A stretch of DNA of 20,742 nt from the IMG/VR virus record IMGVR_UViG_3300031706_000063, positions 1 to 20,742 of that record; one strand, given 5' to 3'. The notes under the pieces are model-generated. The model was not told where the DNA came from, searched no databases, and worked only from the letters and a program-made list of their open reading frames with translations. The stretch comes from a virus. Position numbers and translations under genes: made by a program. This document shows, piece after piece, positions 11,643-19,105 of this stretch (its first letter is position 1; every line of letters begins with the position of its first letter).

Positions 11643-12023
11643 TTGGCAAACACGATAGTTATAGATTACGAAAAGCTCTACGACCTAGCAAAGATAGGGC
11701 TGACTGAGGAACAGATAGCTACAAGCCTTGGCATATCGCTGTCAACATTGAACAGTCGCAAGCGAACTGATCAAACATTCTGCACTACATTAAAGGCGGG
11801 TAAGCAACGTGGCGTCTCTGACGTGACGAACGCGCTGTTCGTGGGCGCAACGGGCGACAAGCCCAACACATCAGCGCAGATATTCTTCCTGAAGAATCGA
11901 GGAGGATGGCGGGATAAGACCGAAGTAGACGCTAACATAAGCGGTGATGTAGCGATCACGCATGACATCGATGCTGCTCTGCAGTCCCTCAAAGACGCAG
12001 GCGTTGACGTTGATGATTTGTAG
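11643..12023 (+). CDS. Terminase small subunit (putative)
   Basis: The protein is 126 residues from the TTG start chosen here. An upstream in-frame ATG (11607) overlaps the -10 box and cannot be used by that promoter, whereas TTG 11643 has TAGGAG eight bases before it. An HTH occupies about residues 10-35 (LYDLAKIGLTEEQIATSLGI then STLNSRKR), the DNA-recognition module of small terminases. The segment DKPNTSAQIFFLKNRGGWRDK (in two parts, about 72-92) is typical of the family. It would recognise the packaging site and recruit the large subunit encoded next. The acidic C-terminus (DAGVDVDDL) is typical too. The 188-base gap before the large subunit is unusual. Confidence 0.8.
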   Translation: MANTIVIDYEKLYDLAKIGLTEEQIATSLGISLSTLNSRKRTDQTFCTTLKAGKQRGVSDVTNALFVGATGDKPNTSAQIFFLKNRGGWRDKTEVDANISGDVAITHDIDAALQSLKDAGVDVDDL

Positions 12024-12211
12024 CCCAGACTATATGGAATGGTTTAGATATGTATGTAAATCAATGACTTATAGCCCTGTGGTACATTTCTGGTCGCATC
12101 TGAGCCCCAAAAGCTGCCAGGGGCGCCGGTTTTGAGCTCGCTTCGCAAAATCGAGGTATCTGACTGGGGCAGTACGCCCCCACATATCTCGTTACACATA
12201 GGGCGGCTTTA
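12024..12211. other. Structured gap between the terminase genes
   Basis: No supported gene is present. There are GC-rich inverted repeats: GCCCC (12104-12108) / GGGGC (12120-12124), and GGGGC (12166-12170) / GCCCC (12176-12180). The second is enclosed by CGAGGTAT (12152-12159) / ATATCTCG (12184-12191), with one mismatch. A 33-codon ORF at 12034 lacks a ribosome site. The position fits a packaging-site or translational-control element. Confidence 0.45.
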
Positions 12212-13702
12212 ATGACGAATAACACTTCAAAAAAAGCGGCTCCAAAAAAAGAGGCGAAGTCTCTCACAGCGGCCCAGAAAAATAAGGCAGAGAAATTAGC
12301 GGAAGCCATCCGAGTGGTGAAGGTTCACAAAGCGCAAAACCGTTTAGCCTACTGGAGTCCCTACGGTTGGCAGTTCGACTTTTATAAAGCCGGCAAAGAT
12401 AACAAGCAAAGAATGCTAATGGCGGCTAACCGTGTAGGCAAAACTGCGTCACAAGCAGCAGAGGTTGCATACCACCTCACAGGCTTATATCCAAAGTGGT
12501 GGGAGGGAATAAGATTCACCCGACCGACTAAAATCTGGTGTCTGGGTGTATCCGGTGAGCAGCTCAGAGACGTAATCGTCAAAGAGTTAATGGGTATGTA
12601 CCTTGGTGAAGGTAAGTTCGACGCTACGGGCCTCATACCGCAAAGGCTTATATTTCAAGTAACCCCCGCAATGGGGACGCCACGGCTACCAAGGGATGTG
12701 GCGGTTCGCCACACATCTGGCAATACAAGCCTTGTAAGTTTTAAGTCCTATACCCAGGGGCAGCATGTCCTAATGGGTAGTTCGCAGGACTATATCTGGA
12801 TCGACGAGGAGCCGACCGACCCTACCATTTATCCGCAATGCTTAACACGGACTGCCACTGGCAACGATGGGAAGGGCGGCTACCTCGTCGGTACTTTGAC
12901 CCCCGAAAATGGTATGACTGAGTTGGTGTCTCAGTTTATGGATAACGCCAATCCAGGTCAGTACCTTCAAAACGTAACCTGGAACGACGCACCCCACATC
13001 ACCGATGAGACTAAAAAGCAGCTCCTGGCTGCAATACCTGAGTACCAGAGAGATATGCGGTCGAAAGGTATCCCGGTACTTGGCGAAGGCATGGTGTTTC
13101 CAATTTCAGAAGAGGCCGTTAAATGTGATCCATTCGAGATACCGCCCCATTACAAGAAACTCGCCGCCGTTGACTTTGGAATCACCCACCCCACGACCTG
13201 CGTCTGGACTGCGTACAACGCCGACAACGACACGATTTATGTTTACGACATATATAAAAAGGAAGGCGAGATTCCGGCCATCCATTCTGCGGTCATAAAA
13301 AGTCGCGGTAAAGATATCCCAGTAATTTATCCGCACGATGGCGACAACACCGAAAAAGGTTCTGGTAAGACACTCGCAGAGATGTACATGGAAAACGGTG
13401 TCTTGATGATCGGTAAATTTAGTAACCCCGACGGCACAAACTACGTTGAACCGGGGCTGATGGAAATGCTTGAGCGGTTCAGAACGGGAAGGCTCAGAGT
13501 TTTCAGTAACTGCATCCCTTGGTTTGAAGAGTTTAGGCGGTATCACCGCAAGAAAGGCAAGATCCATAAAGAGTTTGACGACCTGATGGACGCAACGCGC
13601 TACGCGGCCATTACAGTAACGCGCTACGGCCAAAATGAAGTCGAGCGAAATAAAATGACAACCGGCAAATCAGGGTATACGACACATGAATATAGCTTCT
13701 GA
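12212..13702 (+). CDS. Terminase large subunit (ATPase/nuclease)
   Basis: The 496-residue DNA-packaging motor. The ATPase domain has Walker A-like AANRVGKT (about 71-78), preceded by a Lys/Ala-rich N-terminus, and Walker B IWIDEEP (about 195-201) with the catalytic Glu. The C-terminal RNase-H-like nuclease has AVDFG (about 319-323) as the first metal-binding Asp and EFDDLMDATRYA (about 454-465) near the end as the last acidic cluster. The layout fits the P22/Sf6-like terminases that lack long extensions. It cuts concatemers and pumps DNA through the portal. The portal start lies 17 bases inside the 3' end, in another frame, so the two are coupled. Confidence 0.95.
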   Translation: MTNNTSKKAAPKKEAKSLTAAQKNKAEKLAEAIRVVKVHKAQNRLAYWSPYGWQFDFYKAGKDNKQRMLMAANRVGKTASQAAEVAYHLTGLYPKWWEGIRFTRPTKIWCLGVSGEQLRDVIVKELMGMYLGEGKFDATGLIPQRLIFQVTPAMGTPRLPRDVAVRHTSGNTSLVSFKSYTQGQHVLMGSSQDYIWIDEEPTDPTIYPQCLTRTATGNDGKGGYLVGTLTPENGMTELVSQFMDNANPGQYLQNVTWNDAPHITDETKKQLLAAIPEYQRDMRSKGIPVLGEGMVFPISEEAVKCDPFEIPPHYKKLAAVDFGITHPTTCVWTAYNADNDTIYVYDIYKKEGEIPAIHSAVIKSRGKDIPVIYPHDGDNTEKGSGKTLAEMYMENGVLMIGKFSNPDGTNYVEPGLMEMLERFRTGRLRVFSNCIPWFEEFRRYHRKKGKIHKEFDDLMDATRYAAITVTRYGQNEVERNKMTTGKSGYTTHEYSF

Positions 13703-15779
13703 GATAGATGAGAAAGAATTACTAACCTCGCTTGAGAACAACATTAACGCCGCCGATTCATACGCTGAGAGCGAGATCGGTGAACAGCGCGATAAAGGCT
13801 ACAAATATTACTACGGTCAGCCGATGGGGAATGAGCGCACTGGCAGATCACAGCATGTTTCGATGGACGTATTTGACGGTGTAGAGTCGATCAAGTCTAT
13901 GTTGCTCGATTGCTTCACCGCTGACCGCAACGTGTGCAAGTTTGAAGCACAGGGCGCCGAGGACTTTGTTCCGGCTAAGATGGCAACGGCACTAACAAAC
14001 TTCATATTTTACAGAGAGAACAACGGCCATAAAATTCTGCACGATGTGATCCATGACGCGCTGATAGCTAAAACGGGGATCGTGAAAAGGTACTATAAAA
14101 ACGACTACCAGTATGAAGAGGAGACTTTTGAAGGCTTGGATGAAGCAAGCTTCAACATGCTCGGCGCCGATGACGCTGTCACCATCATGGAAATTGATGA
14201 AGACATCCAGATGCAACAGACTCAAGACCCGCAAACAGGACAGGTCTTCGACATAGAGCTGAAGTTCTATACTGGCGAGCTTGTGCGCAAGATCGACAAG
14301 TCACGCGTTGTCATTGAAGTCATTCAGCCTGAAGATTTTCTCATTACACCACGCGCCACCGATGAGAACGATGCCGATTTCTGTTCGCACCGCTCAACGC
14401 GCACACGCGGTGAGTTGTTGAGCGAAGGTTATGACGAGGATATCGTTGCGAAGCTTGATGAAGATCGTGACTCCCACAACGACGGTGGCGATGGCCGAGA
14501 CTCGGTCGATGGCTCGTCTGTGAAGTCGCATTTTGATTCAGACAATGACCGGGAGTACGTTACTGTTTATGAGTCTTACATTAAGAAGTACCGCGATGAT
14601 CTGAAGAAGTGCGTATTTCTGAAATGCTTTCACAGCCGTACCGTGTTACTCGATGTCGAGATCGTATCGGAAAAGCCGTTCCGATATTTTACGCCTTTCC
14701 CTCTGTCGCACCGATTCCACGGTATGAGCCTTGCTGACGTGTTGTTTGATATCCAGAAGACGCAGAGCAGCTTGAAGCGTGGCGTGGTTGATCACACCTT
14801 TATGACTAACACCTCACGCTTTATCGCGAACTTGTCTTTGGTTAAGAATCCTCGCGACCTCCTAGATAATAAAGTGGGTGCCGTGATTGATGTGAACAGC
14901 CCCAACCCTGAAAGTGTCGTTCGCCCGCTACCGATGCCGAACTTGTCAGGCACCGTGTTCCAAGCGATAGAAAATCTTGAAGTTGAAAAGGAGTCTCGGT
15001 CAGGTATGAGCCGCATGGCCCGCGGCATGGACAGCACTGTTGTCAGTAAGCAGAACTCTAGCGACCTAATAACCCAGTTTATGAGCGCGTCCAACCGTAG
15101 AATAATGGTGATGGCACGTCACTTCGCTCAGAACTTTTTAGCGCCTCTGATGCATGATATTTATCGGATTGCGGTTGAGAGCGAGAAGCAAGAGAAGCTT
15201 GTGCAGTTGGATGGTCAGTTTGTAAACATTGACCCGCAACTGCTCAAAGATAGAACGGAAATGACGGTCGCCGTGGCCCTGACGCCCGACGAGCAGGCGA
15301 AAGAAGCGCAGTTGCTTTTGTCGCTTGATCAGCAATTCACAATGAATCCGCAAGACCCAAACCTCGGAGGCATGTACGGCCCCCCACAGCGTCACGCCAT
15401 GCTGAGTAGAGCCTTTGAGCTTTTGAATATCAAGTCTGCCGATGGGTTTTTGTTTAATCCTAACAGTCCTGAGTTTCAGCAACAGCAGCAACAGATGCAA
15501 GAGCAGCAGAGTGAATCGCAAGCGAAGCAGTCTGAGATAGAGAAGTTTAACGCGGGTATGACCGCACGTCAGGTTGCTGTCCTTGAGGGGCAGTTAGAAC
15601 TCGACGCGATGAAAGAGCAGAATAAAATGCTCGTAGCAATGACTGAGATGGAGCATTCGCAAGAAGAGAAAGAGGCCAGACTTATGATGGATGTTGAGAA
15701 ACAGAACCACTCAATAGAAATGGAAGAAGCCGAACTTCAACTAGAATCTGAACAAAAACGCAATGTGAGCATCGGATAA
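13686..15779 (+). CDS. Portal protein (head-tail connector)
   Basis: This 697-residue protein forms the dodecameric ring through which DNA enters the capsid. The N-terminal region has the recognisable YYYGQPMGNERTGRSQHVS (about 42-60) and DVFDGVESIKSMLLDCFT pattern of P22/BPP-1-type portals. The long helical wing and stem follow, including HRFHGMSLADVLFDIQK (about 343-359). The last 100 residues are Gln- and Glu-rich with a run of five Gln near 599 and long heptad-like helices, fitting the C-terminal barrel/coiled coil. It overlaps the terminase gene by 17 bases and touches the next start (TAATG), consistent with one late transcript. Confidence 0.9.
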   Translation: MNIASEIDEKELLTSLENNINAADSYAESEIGEQRDKGYKYYYGQPMGNERTGRSQHVSMDVFDGVESIKSMLLDCFTADRNVCKFEAQGAEDFVPAKMATALTNFIFYRENNGHKILHDVIHDALIAKTGIVKRYYKNDYQYEEETFEGLDEASFNMLGADDAVTIMEIDEDIQMQQTQDPQTGQVFDIELKFYTGELVRKIDKSRVVIEVIQPEDFLITPRATDENDADFCSHRSTRTRGELLSEGYDEDIVAKLDEDRDSHNDGGDGRDSVDGSSVKSHFDSDNDREYVTVYESYIKKYRDDLKKCVFLKCFHSRTVLLDVEIVSEKPFRYFTPFPLSHRFHGMSLADVLFDIQKTQSSLKRGVVDHTFMTNTSRFIANLSLVKNPRDLLDNKVGAVIDVNSPNPESVVRPLPMPNLSGTVFQAIENLEVEKESRSGMSRMARGMDSTVVSKQNSSDLITQFMSASNRRIMVMARHFAQNFLAPLMHDIYRIAVESEKQEKLVQLDGQFVNIDPQLLKDRTEMTVAVALTPDEQAKEAQLLLSLDQQFTMNPQDPNLGGMYGPPQRHAMLSRAFELLNIKSADGFLFNPNSPEFQQQQQQMQEQQSESQAKQSEIEKFNAGMTARQVAVLEGQLELDAMKEQNKMLVAMTEMEHSQEEKEARLMMDVEKQNHSIEMEEAELQLESEQKRNVSIG

Positions 15780-15979
15780 TGAGTATTGAAGCGATTGAGT
15801 TATTTATTAAAAAAGCGCAAGAACAGAAAACGGGTAAGAAGAAGCCTATAAAGCAAGCATACGACGAGTTTCAAAGATGGAAAGATGGAAAGCTAGATAA
15901 AGACACCACACTGCCACGCCCGCCAACACGGGGGCGAATGGCTTCAATGAAAATAGCACCAACCACTGAAGTGGAGTGA
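15779..15979 (+). CDS. Small basic hypothetical protein (66 aa)
   Basis: The 66-residue Lys-rich protein starts in a TAATG overlap with the portal stop and ends just before the next gene. It has a helical front half (MSIEAIELFIKKAQEQKTG) followed by KKKPIKQAYDEFQRWKDG and a Pro/Arg-rich tail (LPRPPTRGRM). The basic patches would suit DNA or capsid contact. Small proteins in this place occur in many related phages, but I cannot name this one. Confidence 0.65.
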   Translation: MSIEAIELFIKKAQEQKTGKKKPIKQAYDEFQRWKDGKLDKDTTLPRPPTRGRMASMKIAPTTEVE

Positions 15980-15981
15980 CA

Positions 15982-16239
15982 ATGACAAATGAACTAGATT
16001 TAAGTGATACAGCGACTACTGCACAGGCTGCAAAAGCTATGCTAAATTCCGAAGTGTTCAATAAATGTTTTGAAGAGATGAACAGTCAGATTATGACGCA
16101 AATCCTCTCAACACCTTTGGACGCCAAAGATGAACGTGAAAGGCTGTACGCGATGTACAAAGCGGGACAAATGTTTGTACAACAATTTGTCGGGTTGATA
16201 AACAACCATGAAGTGGATACACACGAACAAGTTGTGTAA
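15982..16239 (+). CDS. Small acidic hypothetical protein (85 aa)
   Basis: ATG 15982 is preceded by GTGGAGTGACA, so it is preferred over GTG 15976. The 85-residue protein is mostly helical, with a central stretch NSEVFNKCFEEMNSQIMTQI and a second amphipathic segment (RERLYAMYKAGQMFVQQFVG). It lies between the portal and scaffold in the head-assembly cluster. No family is certain; it may be a head-assembly accessory factor. Confidence 0.6.
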   Translation: MTNELDLSDTATTAQAAKAMLNSEVFNKCFEEMNSQIMTQILSTPLDAKDERERLYAMYKAGQMFVQQFVGLINNHEVDTHEQVV

Positions 16240-16257
16240 AATAGGAGAATATATCTG

Positions 16258-17229
16258 ATGTCAGACGAGCAAATCGAAGTATCGACCTCCGCAGAACCAG
16301 ATAGTAACGATATCATCGCAAGATTAACGGCGGCAATGGAGTCCGATTCGGAACAAACCGAAGCCCCTAAGGATGTTGACGAAGAGGTGGTTGAAGAAAC
16401 CACAGACGAAGTAATCGAGGAGTTGCAGGATAGCGAAGATGAATCCGAAGAATCCGAGGAGGTCGAAGACCCAACCGAGGAATCTGAAGACGAAGAAGAA
16501 GCCATTCCTGAATTTATAACAGAAGGTAATATCGAGATTGACGGCGAATCCGTTTCAGTCGAAGAGATTAAACTCGGTTATTTGCGACAAAGCGATTACA
16601 CGAAGAAGACGCAGGCTGTTGCCGAACAGCGTAAAGCCGCAGATGATCAAACGCGGAATTACGAATCGAACTTGCAAGCACTTCTTACTACCGCAGGCGC
16701 TGACCTATCACGTTTTGAAAATGTGAACTGGGAGCAGGCCGCGATAGAAAACCCGGAGCAGTACAGGCAAGCAAAATCTGCTTACGATCAAACGAAGCAG
16801 ACCTATGACTTGATCAGGTCTAAATCGGATGAGCATCAAAAGCGATCTCAAGATCAGCACCAGGCGGTAATGAAAGAAAATGCCAAAGAAAGCCTGACTA
16901 TTTTGAAATCAACAATCCCAAATTGGAACAACGACATCTATTACTCAATTGGTGAGTATGCGAAAGAGTTGGGCGTAACCTCTGAAGAATTTAATGAGGT
17001 GCATGATCACCGCACAATTACGGCTTTGTATAAAGCGATGCAGTACGACCGGGCAAAAATCGAGACGCAAAAGAAAGTAAAAGCGACTCCCCAAAAAACT
17101 TTGTCGGGCAAGAAGGCACAACCGAAAAACCTCGGTAAAAAGGAAAACATTCGTAAATCGAAAGAACGCCTTAAAGCTAGTGGTTCAATGGATGACGCCG
17201 TCGCAGCCCTCATGAATCTAACATCATAG
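16258..17229 (+). CDS. Capsid scaffolding protein (putative)
   Basis: The 323-residue protein directly precedes the major capsid gene, as scaffolds do. The first 85 residues are extremely acidic (DEEVVEETTDEVIEELQDSE and similar). A conserved scaffold motif follows: IEIDGESVSVEEIKLGYLR (about 91-109), then SDYTKKTQAVAEQRKA. Long helices are predicted from about 115 to 260. The C-terminal 55 residues are Lys-rich (KKVKATPQKTLSGKKAQPK), the usual basic tail that binds the inner capsid face. The ribosome site TAGGAG lies about 11 bases upstream. The role is strongly suggested by composition, motif and gene order. Confidence 0.82.
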   Translation: MSDEQIEVSTSAEPDSNDIIARLTAAMESDSEQTEAPKDVDEEVVEETTDEVIEELQDSEDESEESEEVEDPTEESEDEEEAIPEFITEGNIEIDGESVSVEEIKLGYLRQSDYTKKTQAVAEQRKAADDQTRNYESNLQALLTTAGADLSRFENVNWEQAAIENPEQYRQAKSAYDQTKQTYDLIRSKSDEHQKRSQDQHQAVMKENAKESLTILKSTIPNWNNDIYYSIGEYAKELGVTSEEFNEVHDHRTITALYKAMQYDRAKIETQKKVKATPQKTLSGKKAQPKNLGKKENIRKSKERLKASGSMDDAVAALMNLTS

Positions 17230-17239
17230 GAAAATTATC

Positions 17240-18139
17240 ATGGCTACAATTGCAAATACATATAAGACGTTTAACGTCGTGGGCGCCAAACTTGATGTCG
17301 AGGACATTATTTACTCGATCTCGCCGACCTCCGTTCCGTTCACCTCTTCAATAGGATCGAGCAAAGCAACGCAAACCTTACACCAATGGCAATCCGAAGA
17401 ATTGGCTGCGCCAGTTGCAAATGCAAAGGTCGAAGGTGCTGACGCAGGCGCGTCCTCAATCGATCAAACCACTATGCACACAAACCACACTCAGATATTT
17501 GATAAGGTTGTGCAGACTTCTGGAACCGCAGAAGCCGCCGAGCAGTACGGTCGAAGTTCTGAGATTCAACGAGCTATCGCGATGAAAGGCAAAGAGATTT
17601 TGCGAGACATCGAACACTCGTTCGTCGGCGCGTTGCAAGCCGGTACTGCCGGTAATGCTTCAACTGCTCGTCAGTTAACATCGGCTCAGAACCAGATCGA
17701 TTCAAGCACCACCAACACTGCCGGTTCTAACCGAACATTTACCGAGACACTGCTTTTAGATGTTTTGCAAAAGGTATATGCGGCAGGCGGTGAGCCGAAC
17801 CAAGTTCAAGTAACACCGTCGCACTCTCTTGTTGTTGCAGGTTTTGCTGCGTCATCTGGCCGTAACCGAGACTTTAGCACTGGTACGAAAATCACAAATG
17901 CGGTGAATATTTACGTCAGCCCATTTGGTGAGATTTCTTTTCTTGTTAACAGATTCATGGCTGCAAATACTTGTTTGGTACTCGATACAGAGTACTGGAG
18001 TCGTGCAGTTTTGCGTCCGATGGCTACTACAACTTTGGCCCTCGTCGGTGATTCTCAGAAGCGACAAATGCTCACTGAGCAGACTCTTGTGTGTCAAGCG
18101 CCCAAGGCGTCGGGTCTTATTTCAGCACTAACCGCGTAA
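17240..18139 (+). CDS. Major capsid protein (SU10-type, DUF5309)
   Basis: The 299-residue protein fits the DUF5309/SU10 major head protein family, which adopts an HK97-like fold. It starts with NTYKTFNVVGAKLDVEDIIY, followed by SPTSVPFTSSIGSSKATQTL (about 28-47). A central helix (EIQRAIAMKGKEILRDIEHS) forms the spine, and RNRDFSTGTKITNAVNIYVS plus DTEYWSRAVLRP near the C-terminus are typical. The start has AGGAAAATTATC before it. It is 10 bases after the scaffold stop and is followed by a stable UUCG hairpin, consistent with a highly expressed message. Confidence 0.9.
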   Translation: MATIANTYKTFNVVGAKLDVEDIIYSISPTSVPFTSSIGSSKATQTLHQWQSEELAAPVANAKVEGADAGASSIDQTTMHTNHTQIFDKVVQTSGTAEAAEQYGRSSEIQRAIAMKGKEILRDIEHSFVGALQAGTAGNASTARQLTSAQNQIDSSTTNTAGSNRTFTETLLLDVLQKVYAAGGEPNQVQVTPSHSLVVAGFAASSGRNRDFSTGTKITNAVNIYVSPFGEISFLVNRFMAANTCLVLDTEYWSRAVLRPMATTTLALVGDSQKRQMLTEQTLVCQAPKASGLISALTA

Positions 18140-18154
18140 CTTGTAAGAAAACGG

Positions 18155-18176
18155 GCAACCCTCTTCGGGGGGTTGC
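18155..18176 (+). terminator. UUCG stem-loop after the capsid gene (attenuator or stability element)
   Basis: GCAACCCTC (18155-18163), loop TTCG, GGGGGTTGC (18168-18176) forms a 9-bp stem with one G-T pair. It is followed by TCAATT rather than a T-run, so full termination is doubtful. It could be a partial terminator or a 3' stabiliser of the capsid message. Confidence 0.5.
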
Positions 18177-18211
18177 TCAATTACAACACTTATTAAAGAT
18201 AGGCGAACACG

Positions 18212-18508
18212 ATGTCTGACGAACTAAATCCCCACCTTCACCACTCCACTGATGACAAGGTGACTATTTCACACTCGCAAGATGTGAGCGGAATTCTTGA
18301 ACAGAATCGGCAGGAACGAATAAGGGCAGAGGGTGTTCGGATGGCTGATACGCAAAAAGTCGCATCAATTCCTAGCGTTATAGTTCTTGAGTGGATGAAA
18401 GAGGGCATAAATGTTATGGCCCCTAACCGCGAAGATATAAAAAGAATTAAGAAAAAGCTTAACTCGCCAGAGTGGGCTTATTTGAGAACTGGCGGTGGCC
18501 GGTTATGA
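18212..18508 (+). CDS. Hypothetical structural-operon protein (98 aa)
   Basis: The 98-residue protein lies between the capsid and adaptor genes. It has a His/Asp-rich N-terminus (NPHLHHSTDDK), a helical stretch (ILEQNRQERIRAEGVRMAD), and a C-terminal half with VIVLEWMKEGINVM and DIKRIKKKLNSPEWAYLRTG. That half resembles small proteins in other SU10/BPP-1-like gene clusters, but I cannot name a function. It ends in an ATGA overlap with the adaptor gene, so the two are coupled. It is probably a virion or assembly protein. Confidence 0.65.
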   Translation: MSDELNPHLHHSTDDKVTISHSQDVSGILEQNRQERIRAEGVRMADTQKVASIPSVIVLEWMKEGINVMAPNREDIKRIKKKLNSPEWAYLRTGGGRL

Positions 18509-19104
18509 GCATGACAACCTATGACGGCCTCAAAGCCTCAATTGCTAATTGGTTAAATCGAACAGACCTAGCAACTGAAATACCAGATTTTATTGAGCTT
18601 GCTGAAAACAGAATATTTCACGAAGTTCGTGTTCCAACAAATGAAAAAACAGTTTTATTAACACTTAGTTCTGACGGCTACGCAACGCTGCCTAGTGACT
18701 TTCTGGAAATTAAAGATATATTTTGGAATTATGTACCGCTAGATCGAATATCGTTAATCGATCTGTACGGATACGTTAGCGCCTCCGGCAATCCCACTTT
18801 TTTCGCTAGAGAAACATATCGCCTGAAGTTTTTCCCAACGCCTACCGTTTTAGATTCAGATGAGTTGCGAATGATTTATTACTACGACGCGGGACGTCTA
18901 AGTAGTACAGACACGACAAACGTGATGCTTTCTCTGGCGCCTGAACTTTACCTATACGGCGCTCTAGTGGAGGCCGCTAACTTCTTAGGCTCAGATTCCC
19001 AAAAGTGGGAGATAGGCTACCAACAGGCATTTGGAAGATTAGTTAAACATGCGCGTGACTCCGAAGTTTCTGGATCAACATCTCAAGTAAACAGCGGGTA
19101 CTAA
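18505..19104 (+). CDS. Head-tail adaptor protein (SU10 adaptor-like)
   Basis: The 199-residue protein starts at ATG 18505, overlapping the previous stop as ATGA. It has the common adaptor layout: a helical N-terminus (TYDGLKASIANWLNR), then IPDFIELAENRIFHEVR (about 25-41), a beta-rich centre with YATLPSDFLEIKDIFW, and a helical C-terminus (APELYLYGALVEAANFLG, about 152-169) followed by a Gly/Ser-rich tail. These adaptors form the ring between portal and tail. Gene order, capsid then adaptor then fibre, agrees. Confidence 0.8.
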   Translation: MSMTTYDGLKASIANWLNRTDLATEIPDFIELAENRIFHEVRVPTNEKTVLLTLSSDGYATLPSDFLEIKDIFWNYVPLDRISLIDLYGYVSASGNPTFFARETYRLKFFPTPTVLDSDELRMIYYYDAGRLSSTDTTNVMLSLAPELYLYGALVEAANFLGSDSQKWEIGYQQAFGRLVKHARDSEVSGSTSQVNSGY

Positions 19105-19105
19105 T

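Noticed and set aside
12034-12135. 33-codon ORF between the terminase genes
   Set aside because: No ribosome site precedes it and it passes through a GC-rich hairpin. The sequence shows no protein-like pattern.
16086-16505. 139-codon leftward Ser-rich ORF
   Set aside because: It is antisense to the Glu/Asp-rich part of the scaffold gene. Acidic codons read backwards give Ser-rich frames.
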